Assembly: GCA_945957365.1 (NCBI GenBank)
Contig: CAMFKI010000016.1
Location: 1-64,000, forward strand
Reading direction: 5' to 3'
DNA: 64,000 nucleotides
Source: an uncultured Alphaproteobacteria bacterium
GTDB taxonomy: Bacteria > Pseudomonadota > Alphaproteobacteria > Rhizobiales > Aestuariivirgaceae
The position numbers and the translations under genes were made by a program. Below the pieces are notes generated by a model. It did not search any database. It was not told where the DNA came from and worked only from the letters and a program-made list of their open reading frames with translations. Positions within the stretch are counted from its first letter, which is position 1. Each line of letters begins with the position of its first letter. Positions 52,639 to 61,277 of this stretch are shown piece by piece.

Positions 52639-53988
52639 ATGACCCAATCGCGATTTGAGGAATGGCTGAGCGAGCACAAGATCAGCGAGGTGGAATGCCT
52701 CGTGGCCGACATGAACGGCACCGCGCGCGGCAAGATTCTTCCGCCCAAGAAATTTCTCTCCGGCAACCGCTCCCGCGGCCTGCGCATCCCCGAGGAAGTC
52801 TTCACCCTCACGATCAACGGCCGCTACACGCAGGACACCCGCGCGGTGTCCGACAGCGCCATCGACATCTACATGAAGCCCGACCCGGACACGATCCGCT
52901 TCGTGCCCTGGTACCAGGAGCCCACCGCGCAGGTGATCTGCGACGCCTTCCACCTCGATGACGAACCGGTGCTGATCTCGCCGCGGCACGTGCTGAAGCG
53001 GGTGCTGCAGGCCTACAAGGAGAAGGGCTGGAAGCCGATCGTGGCGCCCGAACTCGAATTCTACCTGGTGAAGCGTAACATCGACCCCGACTATCCGCTC
53101 GATGCCGCCATCGGACGCTCGGGCCGCAAGGAACCGGGCGGCCAGGCCTATGGCATCGACGCCGCCAACGACTTCGATCCGATCGTCGAGGATATCTACG
53201 ACTATTGCGAGGGTCAGGAACTCGACGTCGACACGCTGAGCCATGAAAGCGGCCCGGCGCAGCTCGAGATCAATTTCAACCACGGCGACCCGCTCGAACT
53301 CGCCGACCAGGTGTTCCTGTTCAAGCGCACCGTGCGCCAGGCCGCGCTGAAGCACGACATGTATGCGACCTTCATGGCCAAGCCGCACGAGAACGAGCCC
53401 GGTTCCTCGATGCACATCCACCAGTCGGTGATGGACATCAAGACCGGCAGGAACATCTTCGCCAACAAGGACGGCTCGCCCTCGAAGCCCTTCCTCAACC
53501 ACATCGGCGGCCTGCAGCGCTATCTCGCGGCGGCGCTGTCGCTGTGCGCGCCGAACGTCAACTCCTATCGCCGGCTGGTTCCTGATTCGGATGCGCCCAC
53601 CAACGTGCACTGGGCGATCGACAACCGCACCGTCTCGCTGCGCGTGCCGTCGTCGGACCCGAGCAACACCCGTGTGGAAAACCGCGTGCCGGGAGCCGAT
53701 GCCAACCCCTATCTGGCATTCGCCGCCTCGCTGGCCTGCGGCTACCTCGGCATGATCGAGCGGATCAAGCCGTCCGAGCCGGTCACCGGCTCGGCCTACC
53801 GCTATGCCCACACCCTGCCGATCAGCCTCGATGAAAGCCTCGACAAGCTTAATTATACGAAAGCCCTGAAACAGGTGCTGGGCGAGAAGTTCTGCGAGGC
53901 CTATAACGACGTGAAATATCAGGAGATGCAGAACTACCGCCGCGTGATCAGTTCCTGGGAACGCGAATATCTGCTTCTGAACGTGTAA
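52639..53988 (+). CDS. puuA: Glutamine synthetase family protein, gamma-glutamylputrescine synthetase-like (PuuA)
   Basis: The 449-aa GS-fold enzyme joins glutamate to an amine in an ATP-dependent reaction. VECLVADMNGTARGKILPP is the N-terminal beta-grasp signature of the PuuA group; PELEFYLV, ESGPAQLEINF, SSMHIHQSV and NRTVSLRVPSSDP are the metal, glutamate and ATP sites. Its divergent pairing with puuB and closeness to a polyamine importer support gamma-glutamylputrescine synthetase over ordinary glutamine synthetase. The adenylylation-tyrosine region of GlnA is not obvious. The L,D-transpeptidase gene starts 12 nt downstream. Confidence 0.9.
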   Translation: MTQSRFEEWLSEHKISEVECLVADMNGTARGKILPPKKFLSGNRSRGLRIPEEVFTLTINGRYTQDTRAVSDSAIDIYMKPDPDTIRFVPWYQEPTAQVICDAFHLDDEPVLISPRHVLKRVLQAYKEKGWKPIVAPELEFYLVKRNIDPDYPLDAAIGRSGRKEPGGQAYGIDAANDFDPIVEDIYDYCEGQELDVDTLSHESGPAQLEINFNHGDPLELADQVFLFKRTVRQAALKHDMYATFMAKPHENEPGSSMHIHQSVMDIKTGRNIFANKDGSPSKPFLNHIGGLQRYLAAALSLCAPNVNSYRRLVPDSDAPTNVHWAIDNRTVSLRVPSSDPSNTRVENRVPGADANPYLAFAASLACGYLGMIERIKPSEPVTGSAYRYAHTLPISLDESLDKLNYTKALKQVLGEKFCEAYNDVKYQEMQNYRRVISSWEREYLLLNV

Positions 53989-54000
53989 GGACGAACGACG

Positions 54001-55623
54001 ATGCGGACGGCGACAAGACTTCTCCTTGCATTGCTGCTGTGGGCAGGTCTTGCCGCCGCCACCGACGCCAAGCCCACCGCCCAGCCAGCGCCCGCTGCGG
54101 CCCAGGTTGCGGCGTCGATCGCCGACGTCCTGAACGGGCCCGACCGCCTGCCGCTGCCGCTGGAGCGCATCAGGCCGGCGCTCATTGCGCATTACCTGCG
54201 TGACGGGGGACCCGTCTACTGGGTCGGCACCGGCCGCATGACGCCCTTCCTGCAGCGCCTCGCCGATGCCGGCGACGACGGCCTCAACCCCGCGGATTAT
54301 CCCATCGACGCGCTGATCCAGCTGCGCGACACCATCGATCCCAATGATGCCGACAGCGCCGCACTGGCCGAGCTGTTCTTCACCGCCTTCTACGTGAATT
54401 ACGCGACCGACCTGAAGATCGGGCGCTTCACGCCCCAGAAGGTTGACCCCAAGAACTTCCGCAACCGCAAATCCGTCGATGTTCTCGCGATCATGACGGA
54501 CTTCTCGAAGCTCAATGATCCCGGTGACTTCCTCGACGCCTTCGAATCGCACAATCCGCAATACCAGGCGCTGAAGAAGATGCTGTCGCTCTATCGCGCC
54601 ATGGCGGAATCGGTGGACTGGCCCACGGTTGCCATGGGCGACAACATCAATCCCGGCGCCAGCGACCCGCGCATTCCCGCCATCCGCCAGATGCTGATGC
54701 TGACGGGCGACCACCCGGGTGGCGGCGAAGAGGACAGCCCGGTCTATGATTCCTCCACCGTCCTCGCGGTGCGCAGCTTCCAGCAGCGCAACGGGCTCGA
54801 GGCCAAGGGTGTGATCGGCAAGCAGACCATCCTGGCGCTCGACGTGCCGCCGGCCGACCGCGCCCGTCAGATCATGCTCAACATGGAACGCTGGCGCTGG
54901 ATGCCGGAAGACCTGGGTGACCATCACTTCATGGTCAATCTGGCGTCCTTCGAACTCGACGAGGTGCAGCACCAGGACATCATCGACCGGATGGACGTCG
55001 TCGTGGGCGCCGTTGCGACCCAGACGCCGGAATTCTCGCAGGACATGCAATATGTCGAGATCAACCCGACCTGGACCGTGCCCTATTCCATCGCCACCGG
55101 CGAAATGCTGCCCAAGCTGCAGCGCAATCCTTCGGCTTACTCCGCCGACTTCGACGTCTTCATGAACGGCAAGCTCGCGTCATGGGGCGGCATCAACTGG
55201 AATGGCTACGGCAAGGGCAACTTCCCCTTCACCTTCCGCCAGAAGCCGGGGCCGAAGAATGCGCTGGGCAAGGTGAAGTTCATGCTGCCCAATCCCTACA
55301 ACATCTATCTTCACGATACCCCGTCGAAGGACAAGTTCCTCGCCACCACCCGCGCCTTCAGCCATGGCTGCATAAGGCTGTCGCGTCCCATCGACCTCGC
55401 CTATCATCTGGTGGGCGATGTTGCCGGATGGCCCAAGGCCAGGATCGATGCGGCCTTCGCCAATGGCCAGACGACGCGTGTTTCACTGCCGCAGCATATT
55501 CCGGTGCATCTGGTCTATGCTACCGCCTTCGAGGGCGATGGCGGTTCGATCGAGTTCCGGCCCGACATCTATGGTCGCGACCGCAAGCTCGACGCCGCGC
55601 TCAACGGAAAGCCGTCGAGCTGA
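54001..55623 (+). CDS. Murein L,D-transpeptidase, YcbB/LdtD-type
   Basis: The 540-aa secreted protein has a signal peptide (MRTATRLLLALLLWAGLAAA, cleavage near ATDA-K), a helical scaffold domain (about 40-210), a PG_binding_1 domain (about 225-285, with SSTVLAVRSFQQRNGLEAKG) and a large YkuD catalytic domain. The catalytic motif is AFSHGCIRLS with C457. The long catalytic domain with an inserted capping subdomain is typical of YcbB, which makes 3-3 cross-links in peptidoglycan. It lies 12 nt downstream of puuA and may be co-transcribed. It is convergent with the Sel1-like gene (38-nt gap). Confidence 0.94.
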   Translation: MRTATRLLLALLLWAGLAAATDAKPTAQPAPAAAQVAASIADVLNGPDRLPLPLERIRPALIAHYLRDGGPVYWVGTGRMTPFLQRLADAGDDGLNPADYPIDALIQLRDTIDPNDADSAALAELFFTAFYVNYATDLKIGRFTPQKVDPKNFRNRKSVDVLAIMTDFSKLNDPGDFLDAFESHNPQYQALKKMLSLYRAMAESVDWPTVAMGDNINPGASDPRIPAIRQMLMLTGDHPGGGEEDSPVYDSSTVLAVRSFQQRNGLEAKGVIGKQTILALDVPPADRARQIMLNMERWRWMPEDLGDHHFMVNLASFELDEVQHQDIIDRMDVVVGAVATQTPEFSQDMQYVEINPTWTVPYSIATGEMLPKLQRNPSAYSADFDVFMNGKLASWGGINWNGYGKGNFPFTFRQKPGPKNALGKVKFMLPNPYNIYLHDTPSKDKFLATTRAFSHGCIRLSRPIDLAYHLVGDVAGWPKARIDAAFANGQTTRVSLPQHIPVHLVYATAFEGDGGSIEFRPDIYGRDRKLDAALNGKPSS

Positions 55624-55661
55624 TCGCCTGCCTGGCCCCATGGCCGCGCTGTCGGCGCGTC

Positions 55662-57071
55662 CTAGGGCTTCATCTGCAGCCTGACGATCGCTTCTGCCGC
55701 ATCCGGGTTGCCGCCCGCCGCGGCGCGCTGGTACCACTGGAGCGCCTGGTCCCGGTCGGGTGCGGCGTTGCCGCGGGTGAGAGCCGCCAGCACCACCGGG
55801 TCATAGCTGCGCGCCAGTCCCATGGCCGCAGCGGCGGAGCCGTCATTGCCCCAGGCGCGCTCGAAACCCTTGCGCGCCGCTGCCACGTCACCGCTTACGA
55901 GCAGCTTGTTTGCGCCGTTGATGAGCTGCTGGGTCTCGGAGGTTTCCGGGGTCGCCAGCGCCACCTGAAGCCCGGTAGGAGGTGCGATCGCGGTGGGCAG
56001 CGCGGACTGTCCCGCGCCCAGCAGGGCGGATCTCGCGGCGTCGGACGGCGCCGCACCGACTTGTCCCGGCGGCGGCGCCGAGGTCGGTTCGACCACCACG
56101 TCCTTCAGCTCGACCGTCATGGTCTTCACCGGCGCTGCGAGTTCCCCGGTCTTCGGTTCGAATGCGGCAACGGCGAGGTCGATCTCCGGCGTCTTGGCCT
56201 GCGGAACGACCAGCTTCACGTCCTTCGTCTCGGCCAGCGACAGCGACCAGATCTGGTCGTCGCCGCGATGTCCGGAGGAGAGATAGGCTCCCTCCGGCAC
56301 GCCCGAGATCTTGATCAGGATGTCCTTGTCGAGGCCGGCGGGCTCGGCATGGAGGGCCAGCGGGATGAAGCTGTTGGTCTGGCCGGTGACATCGGCCACC
56401 TGCAGGGTGGCGGTGGGGATCGGCTTCTTGTCGATCACGGTGTCACGCGCGGCGGCCGTCTGCGTCGCCTGGCTCGGCGTCGCGGCCAGCTGCCCGGTTG
56501 CGACCGGCGCAAGCCGTTCGGGCGCGGCCTGCTGCAGTGCTGTGCCCGCCGCTGCCGTGGCCGGCTGGGCTGAGGGGGCGGCCGCGAATCTGGCGCCCAC
56601 CACGCCCGCCGCGGCACCAGCCACCAATGCCATGGCGGAGGCGATCGCGAAGGTCTGGCCCAGCGTGAAGCTTCTCTGCCTGCGCACCGGAGCAGGCGCT
56701 TCCTGCTCGTCCCTGCGTTCGACGAAGCGCACCGGACGTGGATCGTTCATGATGCGGTCGCGATAGCCCGGCGGCGGCTTCGGCCGGCCGCCGTTTTCGA
56801 AGGGATCGTCCGGCAAGGCATGCTGGCGGCGATAGCGCGCCAGCAACTCTTCACGGTTCAGCGGTTCAACCGAGGCGCCCAGCACGAAGGACGGCTGCGG
56901 CTTCGCGGCCGGCGCAGGCTGTGGCTTGCGCAATGGCCGCGCCGCTTCAGCGGGCTTGCGGCTGGCACGACCCTGCTCGCCGCGCTCCGCTGCGTCGTCG
57001 GCGGCGGCCTCAGTCGGAAAATCTTCCTCTGCATGGTTGTCGGTTTCGTCCGAAGGCCGGTCGTGCGTCAT
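55662..57071 (-). CDS. Single-pass membrane protein with periplasmic Sel1/TPR-like repeats
   Basis: A 469-aa protein. The first 135 residues are polar and charged with a Pro/Ala-rich patch, followed by one membrane helix (about 140-162, FAIASAMALVAGAAAGVVG) and a periplasmic part. The part up to about 350 is beta-rich with Ala/Pro linkers; the last 90 residues contain two Sel1/TPR-like units (LLVSGDVAAARKGFERAW; ALQWYQRAAAGGNPDAAEAI). Function unknown; Sel1 proteins often scaffold envelope complexes. ATG 57071 has GGAG 7 nt upstream; ATG 57077 would place the site too close. Confidence 0.8.
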   Translation of the reverse strand: MTHDRPSDETDNHAEEDFPTEAAADDAAERGEQGRASRKPAEAARPLRKPQPAPAAKPQPSFVLGASVEPLNREELLARYRRQHALPDDPFENGGRPKPPPGYRDRIMNDPRPVRFVERRDEQEAPAPVRRQRSFTLGQTFAIASAMALVAGAAAGVVGARFAAAPSAQPATAAAGTALQQAAPERLAPVATGQLAATPSQATQTAAARDTVIDKKPIPTATLQVADVTGQTNSFIPLALHAEPAGLDKDILIKISGVPEGAYLSSGHRGDDQIWSLSLAETKDVKLVVPQAKTPEIDLAVAAFEPKTGELAAPVKTMTVELKDVVVEPTSAPPPGQVGAAPSDAARSALLGAGQSALPTAIAPPTGLQVALATPETSETQQLINGANKLLVSGDVAAARKGFERAWGNDGSAAAAMGLARSYDPVVLAALTRGNAAPDRDQALQWYQRAAAGGNPDAAEAIVRLQMKP

Positions 57072-57102
57072 CTTCATGCTCCCGAAGAGTGATCATGGAT
57101 CG

Positions 57103-57133
57103 GCTGCAGATCGGCGATGAGGCAATCTGCAGC
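57103..57133 (-). promoter_or_regulatory. Leader hairpin of the Sel1-like gene
   Basis: GCTGCAGAT (57103-57111) and ATCTGCAGC (57125-57133) are a perfect 9-bp inverted repeat with a 13-nt loop, about 30 nt upstream of the start codon on the minus strand. It could be an operator or an mRNA hairpin. Confidence 0.4.
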
Positions 57134-57313
57134 GCGGTCGACTTCAACTCATGAGGCGGGGATACAAGGACAAGCGGACCAAACCGAGTAAGCCCGAAGC
57201 CGTGGCACGTCCATCCCCTGCCTGCTCCTGTCGTGTGCGGCCGTCCTGCGCTCTTGCCGGCGCAGTGACCCGTTCACGGGCGGGGACCGTGGAGGGAGAA
57301 TGTGGCCTTGAGC

Positions 57314-57336
57314 GGGCGAGAATGTGATTTTCGCCC
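57314..57336 (-). terminator. Stem-loop directly after the citrate synthase stop
   Basis: On the minus strand, GGGCGAAAA and TTCTCGCCC form a 9-bp stem (one G-T pair) with a 5-nt loop, beginning one base after the stop codon. No T-run follows. It may end or protect the citrate synthase transcript. The rest of 57134-57313 shows nothing recognisable. Confidence 0.45.
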
Positions 57337-57337
57337 T

Positions 57338-58477
57338 TCAGCGTTGCGAAATGACGGTGTAATCGCGCGCTGCCGGCCCGTCATAGAGCGTCAGTGGGCG
57401 GATCAATATGTTGTTCTGCAACTGCTCGAGGCACTGCACCGTCCAGCCCGGCACGCGTCCGACGGCAAAGATCGGCACGAACAGGTCGGGCGGAATCCCG
57501 TTCAGGTAGTAAATGGCGCCCGAGTAGAAATCGACGTTCACGTTCACACCGAAGCGTGCGTAAGGCTTCATTGCGTCAACCACCGCCTGCAGGATGGCGA
57601 ACCACTTGGGCTCGCCCATCTCGCGCGACAAGCTCTCCACGCCATCGCGCATGTGCCGGGCGCGCGGGTCCTCGGTGCGGTAGACGCGGTGGCCGAAGCC
57701 GGTCACCGCTTCGCCCGCGGCACGCTTCGCCTTCACATAGGCGGCGGCATTCTCTGGTTCGCCGATTTCCTGCGCCATGCGCATCACGTCCTCGGCGGCG
57801 CCGCCATGTGCAGGTCCTGACAGCGCGGCAATCGCGGCCGTCATCGCCGCATGCAGCGTCGCCTCGGTTCCAATGACCACGCGCGCGGTGAAGGACGATG
57901 CGTTGCTGCCGTGCTCGGCATGAAGGATGAGGTCGCGGTCCATCAGCTGCGCGCCCTCGGGCGAAGGCTTGCGGCTGGTGACCATCCACAGGAAGTTCGC
58001 AGCATGCGACAGTGCCATGTCGGCTTCGGGCACCGCGCGGCCGTTGCGGATCGCCTCGTGCGCCGCGACGATCATCGGCACCTGCGAGGCGAGCCGAATG
58101 CCCTTGTCGCGCGTCGCATCGATGGAATTGTCGTAGGTATCGGGTTCGAAGCCAGCGAGGGCCGAGACGGCGGTACGCAGCACGTCCATCGGGTGCGCCT
58201 CTTTCAGCGTTTCGATGATGGACAGGACTGGTGCGGGCAGCTTGCGCGCGGCCTTCAGCTTGGCATCGAAGCTGCTGAGCTGTGCCGCCGTCGGCAGCTC
58301 GCCGAACAGCAGCAGATAGGCCGTCTCCTCGAAGCTCGAGTGCTGCGCCAGGTCGTGGATCGAATAGCCGCGATAGCGCAGCTCGCCTGCCTTGCCGTCA
58401 ATGAAGGTGGTGGCGGAGCGTTCGAAATAGACGCCCTTGAGGCCGCGGTGTATCTCGATCTTTTCTTCTGCTGACAT
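57338..58477 (-). CDS. Citrate synthase / 2-methylcitrate synthase (short type)
   Basis: The 379-aa enzyme is of the short citrate synthase family, clearly smaller than the hexameric GltA (about 430 aa). Catalytic residues are H224 (GPAHGGA), H263 ([13 protein letters not shown]) and D316 (NVNVDFYSG); H189 in [10 protein letters not shown] also lines the site. The short form includes both citrate synthases of the CitZ type and 2-methylcitrate synthases (PrpC). Beside pta and ackA, a role in acetyl- or propionyl-CoA use is plausible. The ATG at 58477 is only 25 nt from the divergent pta start. A longer upstream frame is antisense to pta. Confidence 0.88.
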   Translation of the reverse strand: MSAEEKIEIHRGLKGVYFERSATTFIDGKAGELRYRGYSIHDLAQHSSFEETAYLLLFGELPTAAQLSSFDAKLKAARKLPAPVLSIIETLKEAHPMDVLRTAVSALAGFEPDTYDNSIDATRDKGIRLASQVPMIVAAHEAIRNGRAVPEADMALSHAANFLWMVTSRKPSPEGAQLMDRDLILHAEHGSNASSFTARVVIGTEATLHAAMTAAIAALSGPAHGGAAEDVMRMAQEIGEPENAAAYVKAKRAAGEAVTGFGHRVYRTEDPRARHMRDGVESLSREMGEPKWFAILQAVVDAMKPYARFGVNVNVDFYSGAIYYLNGIPPDLFVPIFAVGRVPGWTVQCLEQLQNNILIRPLTLYDGPAARDYTVISQR

Positions 58478-58502
58478 GGCCGCCTTCCGAAAGAGAGTCC
58501 CG

Positions 58503-59405
58503 ATGAGCATGATCGACGAAGCCAAGGCCAAAATCAAGGACAGAGGTCTGAAACTCGTGATGCCAGAGGGTGACGACGAGCGGATCAGGGCCGCGGCCAC
58601 GCGTTTCCGCGACGAAGGCCTGGCCGAACCCATCGTCTTTGGCGTCCATGACGTGCCGGATGCGACGGCGGCCCAGGTGGCCCTCGTCCAGGCGCGGCGC
58701 GAGAAGATGTCCGAGGCCATGGCGGTGCGGCTGCTGCGGAAGCCGTTGTATCGCGCCGGCGCAACCGTGGCCACGGGCGAGGCAGATGCCATGCTCGCGG
58801 GCGCCGCCAATCCCACCGCGCGGGTCATCGAGGCGGCGCTGATGACCATCGGCCCGGCCGAAGGCATCGCCACGCCGTCGAGCTTCTTCCTTATGCAGTG
58901 GCCCGATCGCCGGCTGGTCTTCGCCGATTGCGGCGTCGTCATCCAGCCTTCGGCCGCCGAACTCGCCGACATCGCCATCGCTTCCGCCGCCAGCGCATCG
59001 AAATTTCTCGGCGAGGAGCCGCGCGTCGCGTTGCTGTCCTTCTCGACGAAGGGCAGCGGCAGCCATCCGGATGCCGACAAGGTCGTTGAGGCGCTCCGCA
59101 TCGCGCGCGGGAAGGCGCCACATCTCAAGATCGACGGGGAGCTGCAGGGCGATGCTGCGCTCTCGCCCAGCGTCGCGGCGAAGAAGGTGAAGCAGCCCGG
59201 CGAGGTCGCAGGCCGGGCCAATGTGCTGGTCTTCCCCGATCTCGACGCCGGCAACATCGCCTACAAGCTCACGCAGTATCTGGCGGGAGCGCAGGCCATG
59301 GGCCCGGTCCTGCAGGGCTTCGCGAGGCCGGTGTCCGACCTTTCGCGCGGCGCCACGGTCGACGACATCGTCGCCACCGGTTCGCTGCTGCTGGCGATGC
59401 GCTAG
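58503..59405 (+). CDS. pta: Phosphate acetyltransferase (single-domain)
   Basis: A 300-aa protein of the PTA/PTB family interconverts acetyl-CoA and acetyl phosphate. [64 protein letters not shown] and [13 protein letters not shown] are typical. Only the catalytic domain is present, without the N-terminal DRTGG/P-loop regions of E. coli Pta. Phosphate butyryltransferase or propionyl use is possible. AGAGAG lies about 6 nt upstream. The TAG stop shares bases with that of the convergent ackA. Confidence 0.9.
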   Translation: MSMIDEAKAKIKDRGLKLVMPEGDDERIRAAATRFRDEGLAEPIVFGVHDVPDATAAQVALVQARREKMSEAMAVRLLRKPLYRAGATVATGEADAMLAGAANPTARVIEAALMTIGPAEGIATPSSFFLMQWPDRRLVFADCGVVIQPSAAELADIAIASAASASKFLGEEPRVALLSFSTKGSGSHPDADKVVEALRIARGKAPHLKIDGELQGDAALSPSVAAKKVKQPGEVAGRANVLVFPDLDAGNIAYKLTQYLAGAQAMGPVLQGFARPVSDLSRGATVDDIVATGSLLLAMR

Positions 59406-60490
59406 ACCAGTTCCTTCACGCCGCGGGCGATCGTCAGTTCCTCGTTGGCGGGAACGACGTAGACATTCTCCGGCCCGATCCCCAGCCACTTGAGGTGGGT
59501 CATGATGCGGGCCCGCACCGCACCGGCGTTCTCACCCACGCCGCCGGTGAACACCATGGCATCCACGCCGCCCAGCGCCGGCACCAGCGATGCGGCGTGC
59601 CGCGCGGCCGAATAGCAGTAATAGTCCACCGCCTCGCTCGCCTCGGTGCGGTCGCTGGCGAGCAGCACGCGCATGTCGGCCGAAATGCCGGAGAGGCCCA
59701 GAAGGCCGCTCCGGCGGTAGAGCAGGTCTTCCAGCTGGTCGAGGCTCATGTGCTCGTCGCGCATCAGCGCCACGAGCACGCCGGGATCGATCGAGCCGGT
59801 GCGCGTGCCCATGACGAGCCCGTCCGCCGTCGAGAAGCCCATGGTGGTGGCAACGCTCTTGCCGTCGAAGATCGCGCACATCGAGGCGCCCGACCCCAGA
59901 TGCGCGGCGAGCAGGCGTCGGGGCAGGGGTCTGCCCGACACATGCGGCAAAGCGTCCACCACGTGCTGGTAGTTGAGGCCATGGAAGCCATAGCGCCGGT
60001 AGCCCTTGTCGAAATAGTCGCGCGGCAGCGGCAGCCTGGTTGCGAGCTCCGGCTGCGTGGCATGAAAGGCGGTGTCGAAGCAGGCGACGTTCGGCACCTC
60101 CGGCGCCACGCGCCGCATCTCGCGCAGCACGCCGAGGCCGAAGGGCAGGTGCAGGGGCGCCAGCATGCGCAGCGCGTCGAGGTCCTGCTGGATCGCGTCG
60201 TTGACGACGATCGGCGTCACATACTGCGTGCCGCCATGCACGATCCGGTGGCCGATGCCGTTGAACTGCGCAGGCTCGTGGCCGTTATCCGCCAGCCACT
60301 CGGCGGCAACCAGCAGGCCTTCGCTGGGACTCGTCACATGCGGCACTTCGCGGCCCGGCTGGCCATCCACATCGAAGCGCGGCTTCGAGCCGATGCCGGA
60401 GACCTGGCCCTTGAGCAAAAGCTTGAGCTGCCCGTTGAACACCGCGAATTTCAGCGAGGACGAGCCCGCATTGAGAACCAGAATCTTCAT
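59402..60490 (-). CDS. ackA: Acetate kinase (short)
   Basis: The 362-aa protein of the acetokinase family has N7 in [25 protein letters not shown] (substrate Arg/His), [12 protein letters not shown] with the catalytic Asp, [40 protein letters not shown] (phosphate loop) and a C-terminal EELTIARGV with the metal Glu. It is about 35 residues shorter than typical AckA (near 400), mostly through shorter loops; the active-site motifs are intact. Together with pta it links acetyl-CoA, acetyl phosphate and acetate. It is convergent with pta, not in an operon with it. Confidence 0.93.
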   Translation of the reverse strand: MKILVLNAGSSSLKFAVFNGQLKLLLKGQVSGIGSKPRFDVDGQPGREVPHVTSPSEGLLVAAEWLADNGHEPAQFNGIGHRIVHGGTQYVTPIVVNDAIQQDLDALRMLAPLHLPFGLGVLREMRRVAPEVPNVACFDTAFHATQPELATRLPLPRDYFDKGYRRYGFHGLNYQHVVDALPHVSGRPLPRRLLAAHLGSGASMCAIFDGKSVATTMGFSTADGLVMGTRTGSIDPGVLVALMRDEHMSLDQLEDLLYRRSGLLGLSGISADMRVLLASDRTEASEAVDYYCYSAARHAASLVPALGGVDAMVFTGGVGENAGAVRARIMTHLKWLGIGPENVYVVPANEELTIARGVKELV

Positions 60491-60515
60491 GCGCGGCAGA
60501 CTAGCGGAGGAAGGG

Positions 60516-60911
60516 TCAATATGTCTTCACCCCGCTGCGGCTCAGGCTGAAGCCATGTTCGCCATTGTTGCAGCGCAGTCCCGCCGTGGTCGAGGCGCAG
60601 GAGAAGGGACCCTTCTGCCAGCTGGCGCCATAGGGGAAATCATTCTCCGCCCCGCAGCAGGACGGGTCGCCGACGTTCTTGTAGAGCTTCGGCTTGCCGT
60701 CCTGGAACAATCGCACGCGCAGGTAACTGGGCTGCACCCGGTCGCATTCGAGCACCAGCCCCGATCCCTCCTCGTCGCGATAGATGCAGCCCACATTGTT
60801 GGACGGCATGGTGAATGCGATGAAGCCATAGGGGCTTTCCTTGAACTCCACCGCCACCGCGGGCGAGGCGAGCGCCATGGCGGCGAGCAGCGCGAGTGCG
60901 AGCCGGATCAT
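60516..60911 (-). CDS. Secreted Cys-rich hypothetical protein (DUF6636-like)
   Basis: A 131-aa protein with a Sec signal (MIRLALALLAAMALASPAVA). The mature part has six cysteines (C42, C56, C85, C86, C105, C114), likely paired as disulfides. The pattern FTMPSNNVGCIYRDE...LVLEC...LRCNN with terminal GFSLSRSGVKTY resembles the DUF6636-type small secreted proteins; I am not certain of the family number. Function unknown. Its ATG overlaps the cupin stop as ATGA, so it is the second gene of a two-gene operon starting at the Zur-like box. Confidence 0.75.
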   Translation of the reverse strand: MIRLALALLAAMALASPAVAVEFKESPYGFIAFTMPSNNVGCIYRDEEGSGLVLECDRVQPSYLRVRLFQDGKPKLYKNVGDPSCCGAENDFPYGASWQKGPFSCASTTAGLRCNNGEHGFSLSRSGVKTY

Positions 60912-61201
60912 TTGATCTCGATCTCGATGAAGGCATATTCCCCGTCATTGGCGTTGATCACGTCATGCTCGACCCCGGCGTGGCGGAAATAGGGGACGCC
61001 GGCCTTCATCTCGGCATGGGCGGGACCGGTGGGCGTCTCGAGGCGGACCTTGCCGTCCATCAGGGGGACGACCACGTAATCATGGCCATGGGTATGCCAG
61101 CCGGTGTTGGCCCCCGGCGCGAACCGCCATTCGGTGACGATCACCCGGTCATTTTCCACGAAAACCGTGGACTTGGCAGATCCGTGCGTGTGGTCGGGCA
61201 T
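60908..61201 (-). CDS. Small cupin-domain protein
   Basis: A 97-aa single cupin barrel. The metal-site residues are in GANTGWHTHGHDYVVVPL (two histidines and a nearby acidic position) and in FRHAGVEHDVINAND, the second cupin motif. No signal peptide. Such small cupins bind iron, zinc or manganese, or act as small-molecule isomerases or dioxygenases; no reaction can be assigned. The ATG at 61201 has GGAG 8 nt upstream. It is transcribed divergently from zur, from a region containing a Zur-like palindrome. Confidence 0.85.
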   Translation of the reverse strand: MPDHTHGSAKSTVFVENDRVIVTEWRFAPGANTGWHTHGHDYVVVPLMDGKVRLETPTGPAHAEMKAGVPYFRHAGVEHDVINANDGEYAFIEIEIK

Positions 61202-61259
61202 GGCGGCACTCCTGAAATTGCAGTGGCATGGTGGATGGAACTGGAACTTGCCGCAAGCA

Positions 61260-61275
61260 TGTAATATTATAACGT
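61260..61275. promoter_or_regulatory. Zur-like operator overlapping two divergent -10 boxes
   Basis: TGTAATATTATAACGT resembles the alphaproteobacterial Zur box (GTTATAATATTAC type on the other strand). On the plus strand it contains TATTAT (61265-61270), whose start point 7-8 nt later would fall on the zur ATG at 61278. On the minus strand it contains a perfect TATAAT (61271-61266) suited to the cupin gene. Zur bound with zinc would repress both directions. Confidence 0.7.
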
Positions 61276-61277
61276 TC

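Noticed and set aside
52591..55050. An 819-residue open frame on the minus strand
   Set aside because: It is antisense to puuA and the L,D-transpeptidase, both with complete family motifs. The frame has no recognisable motif and is explained by high GC third positions.
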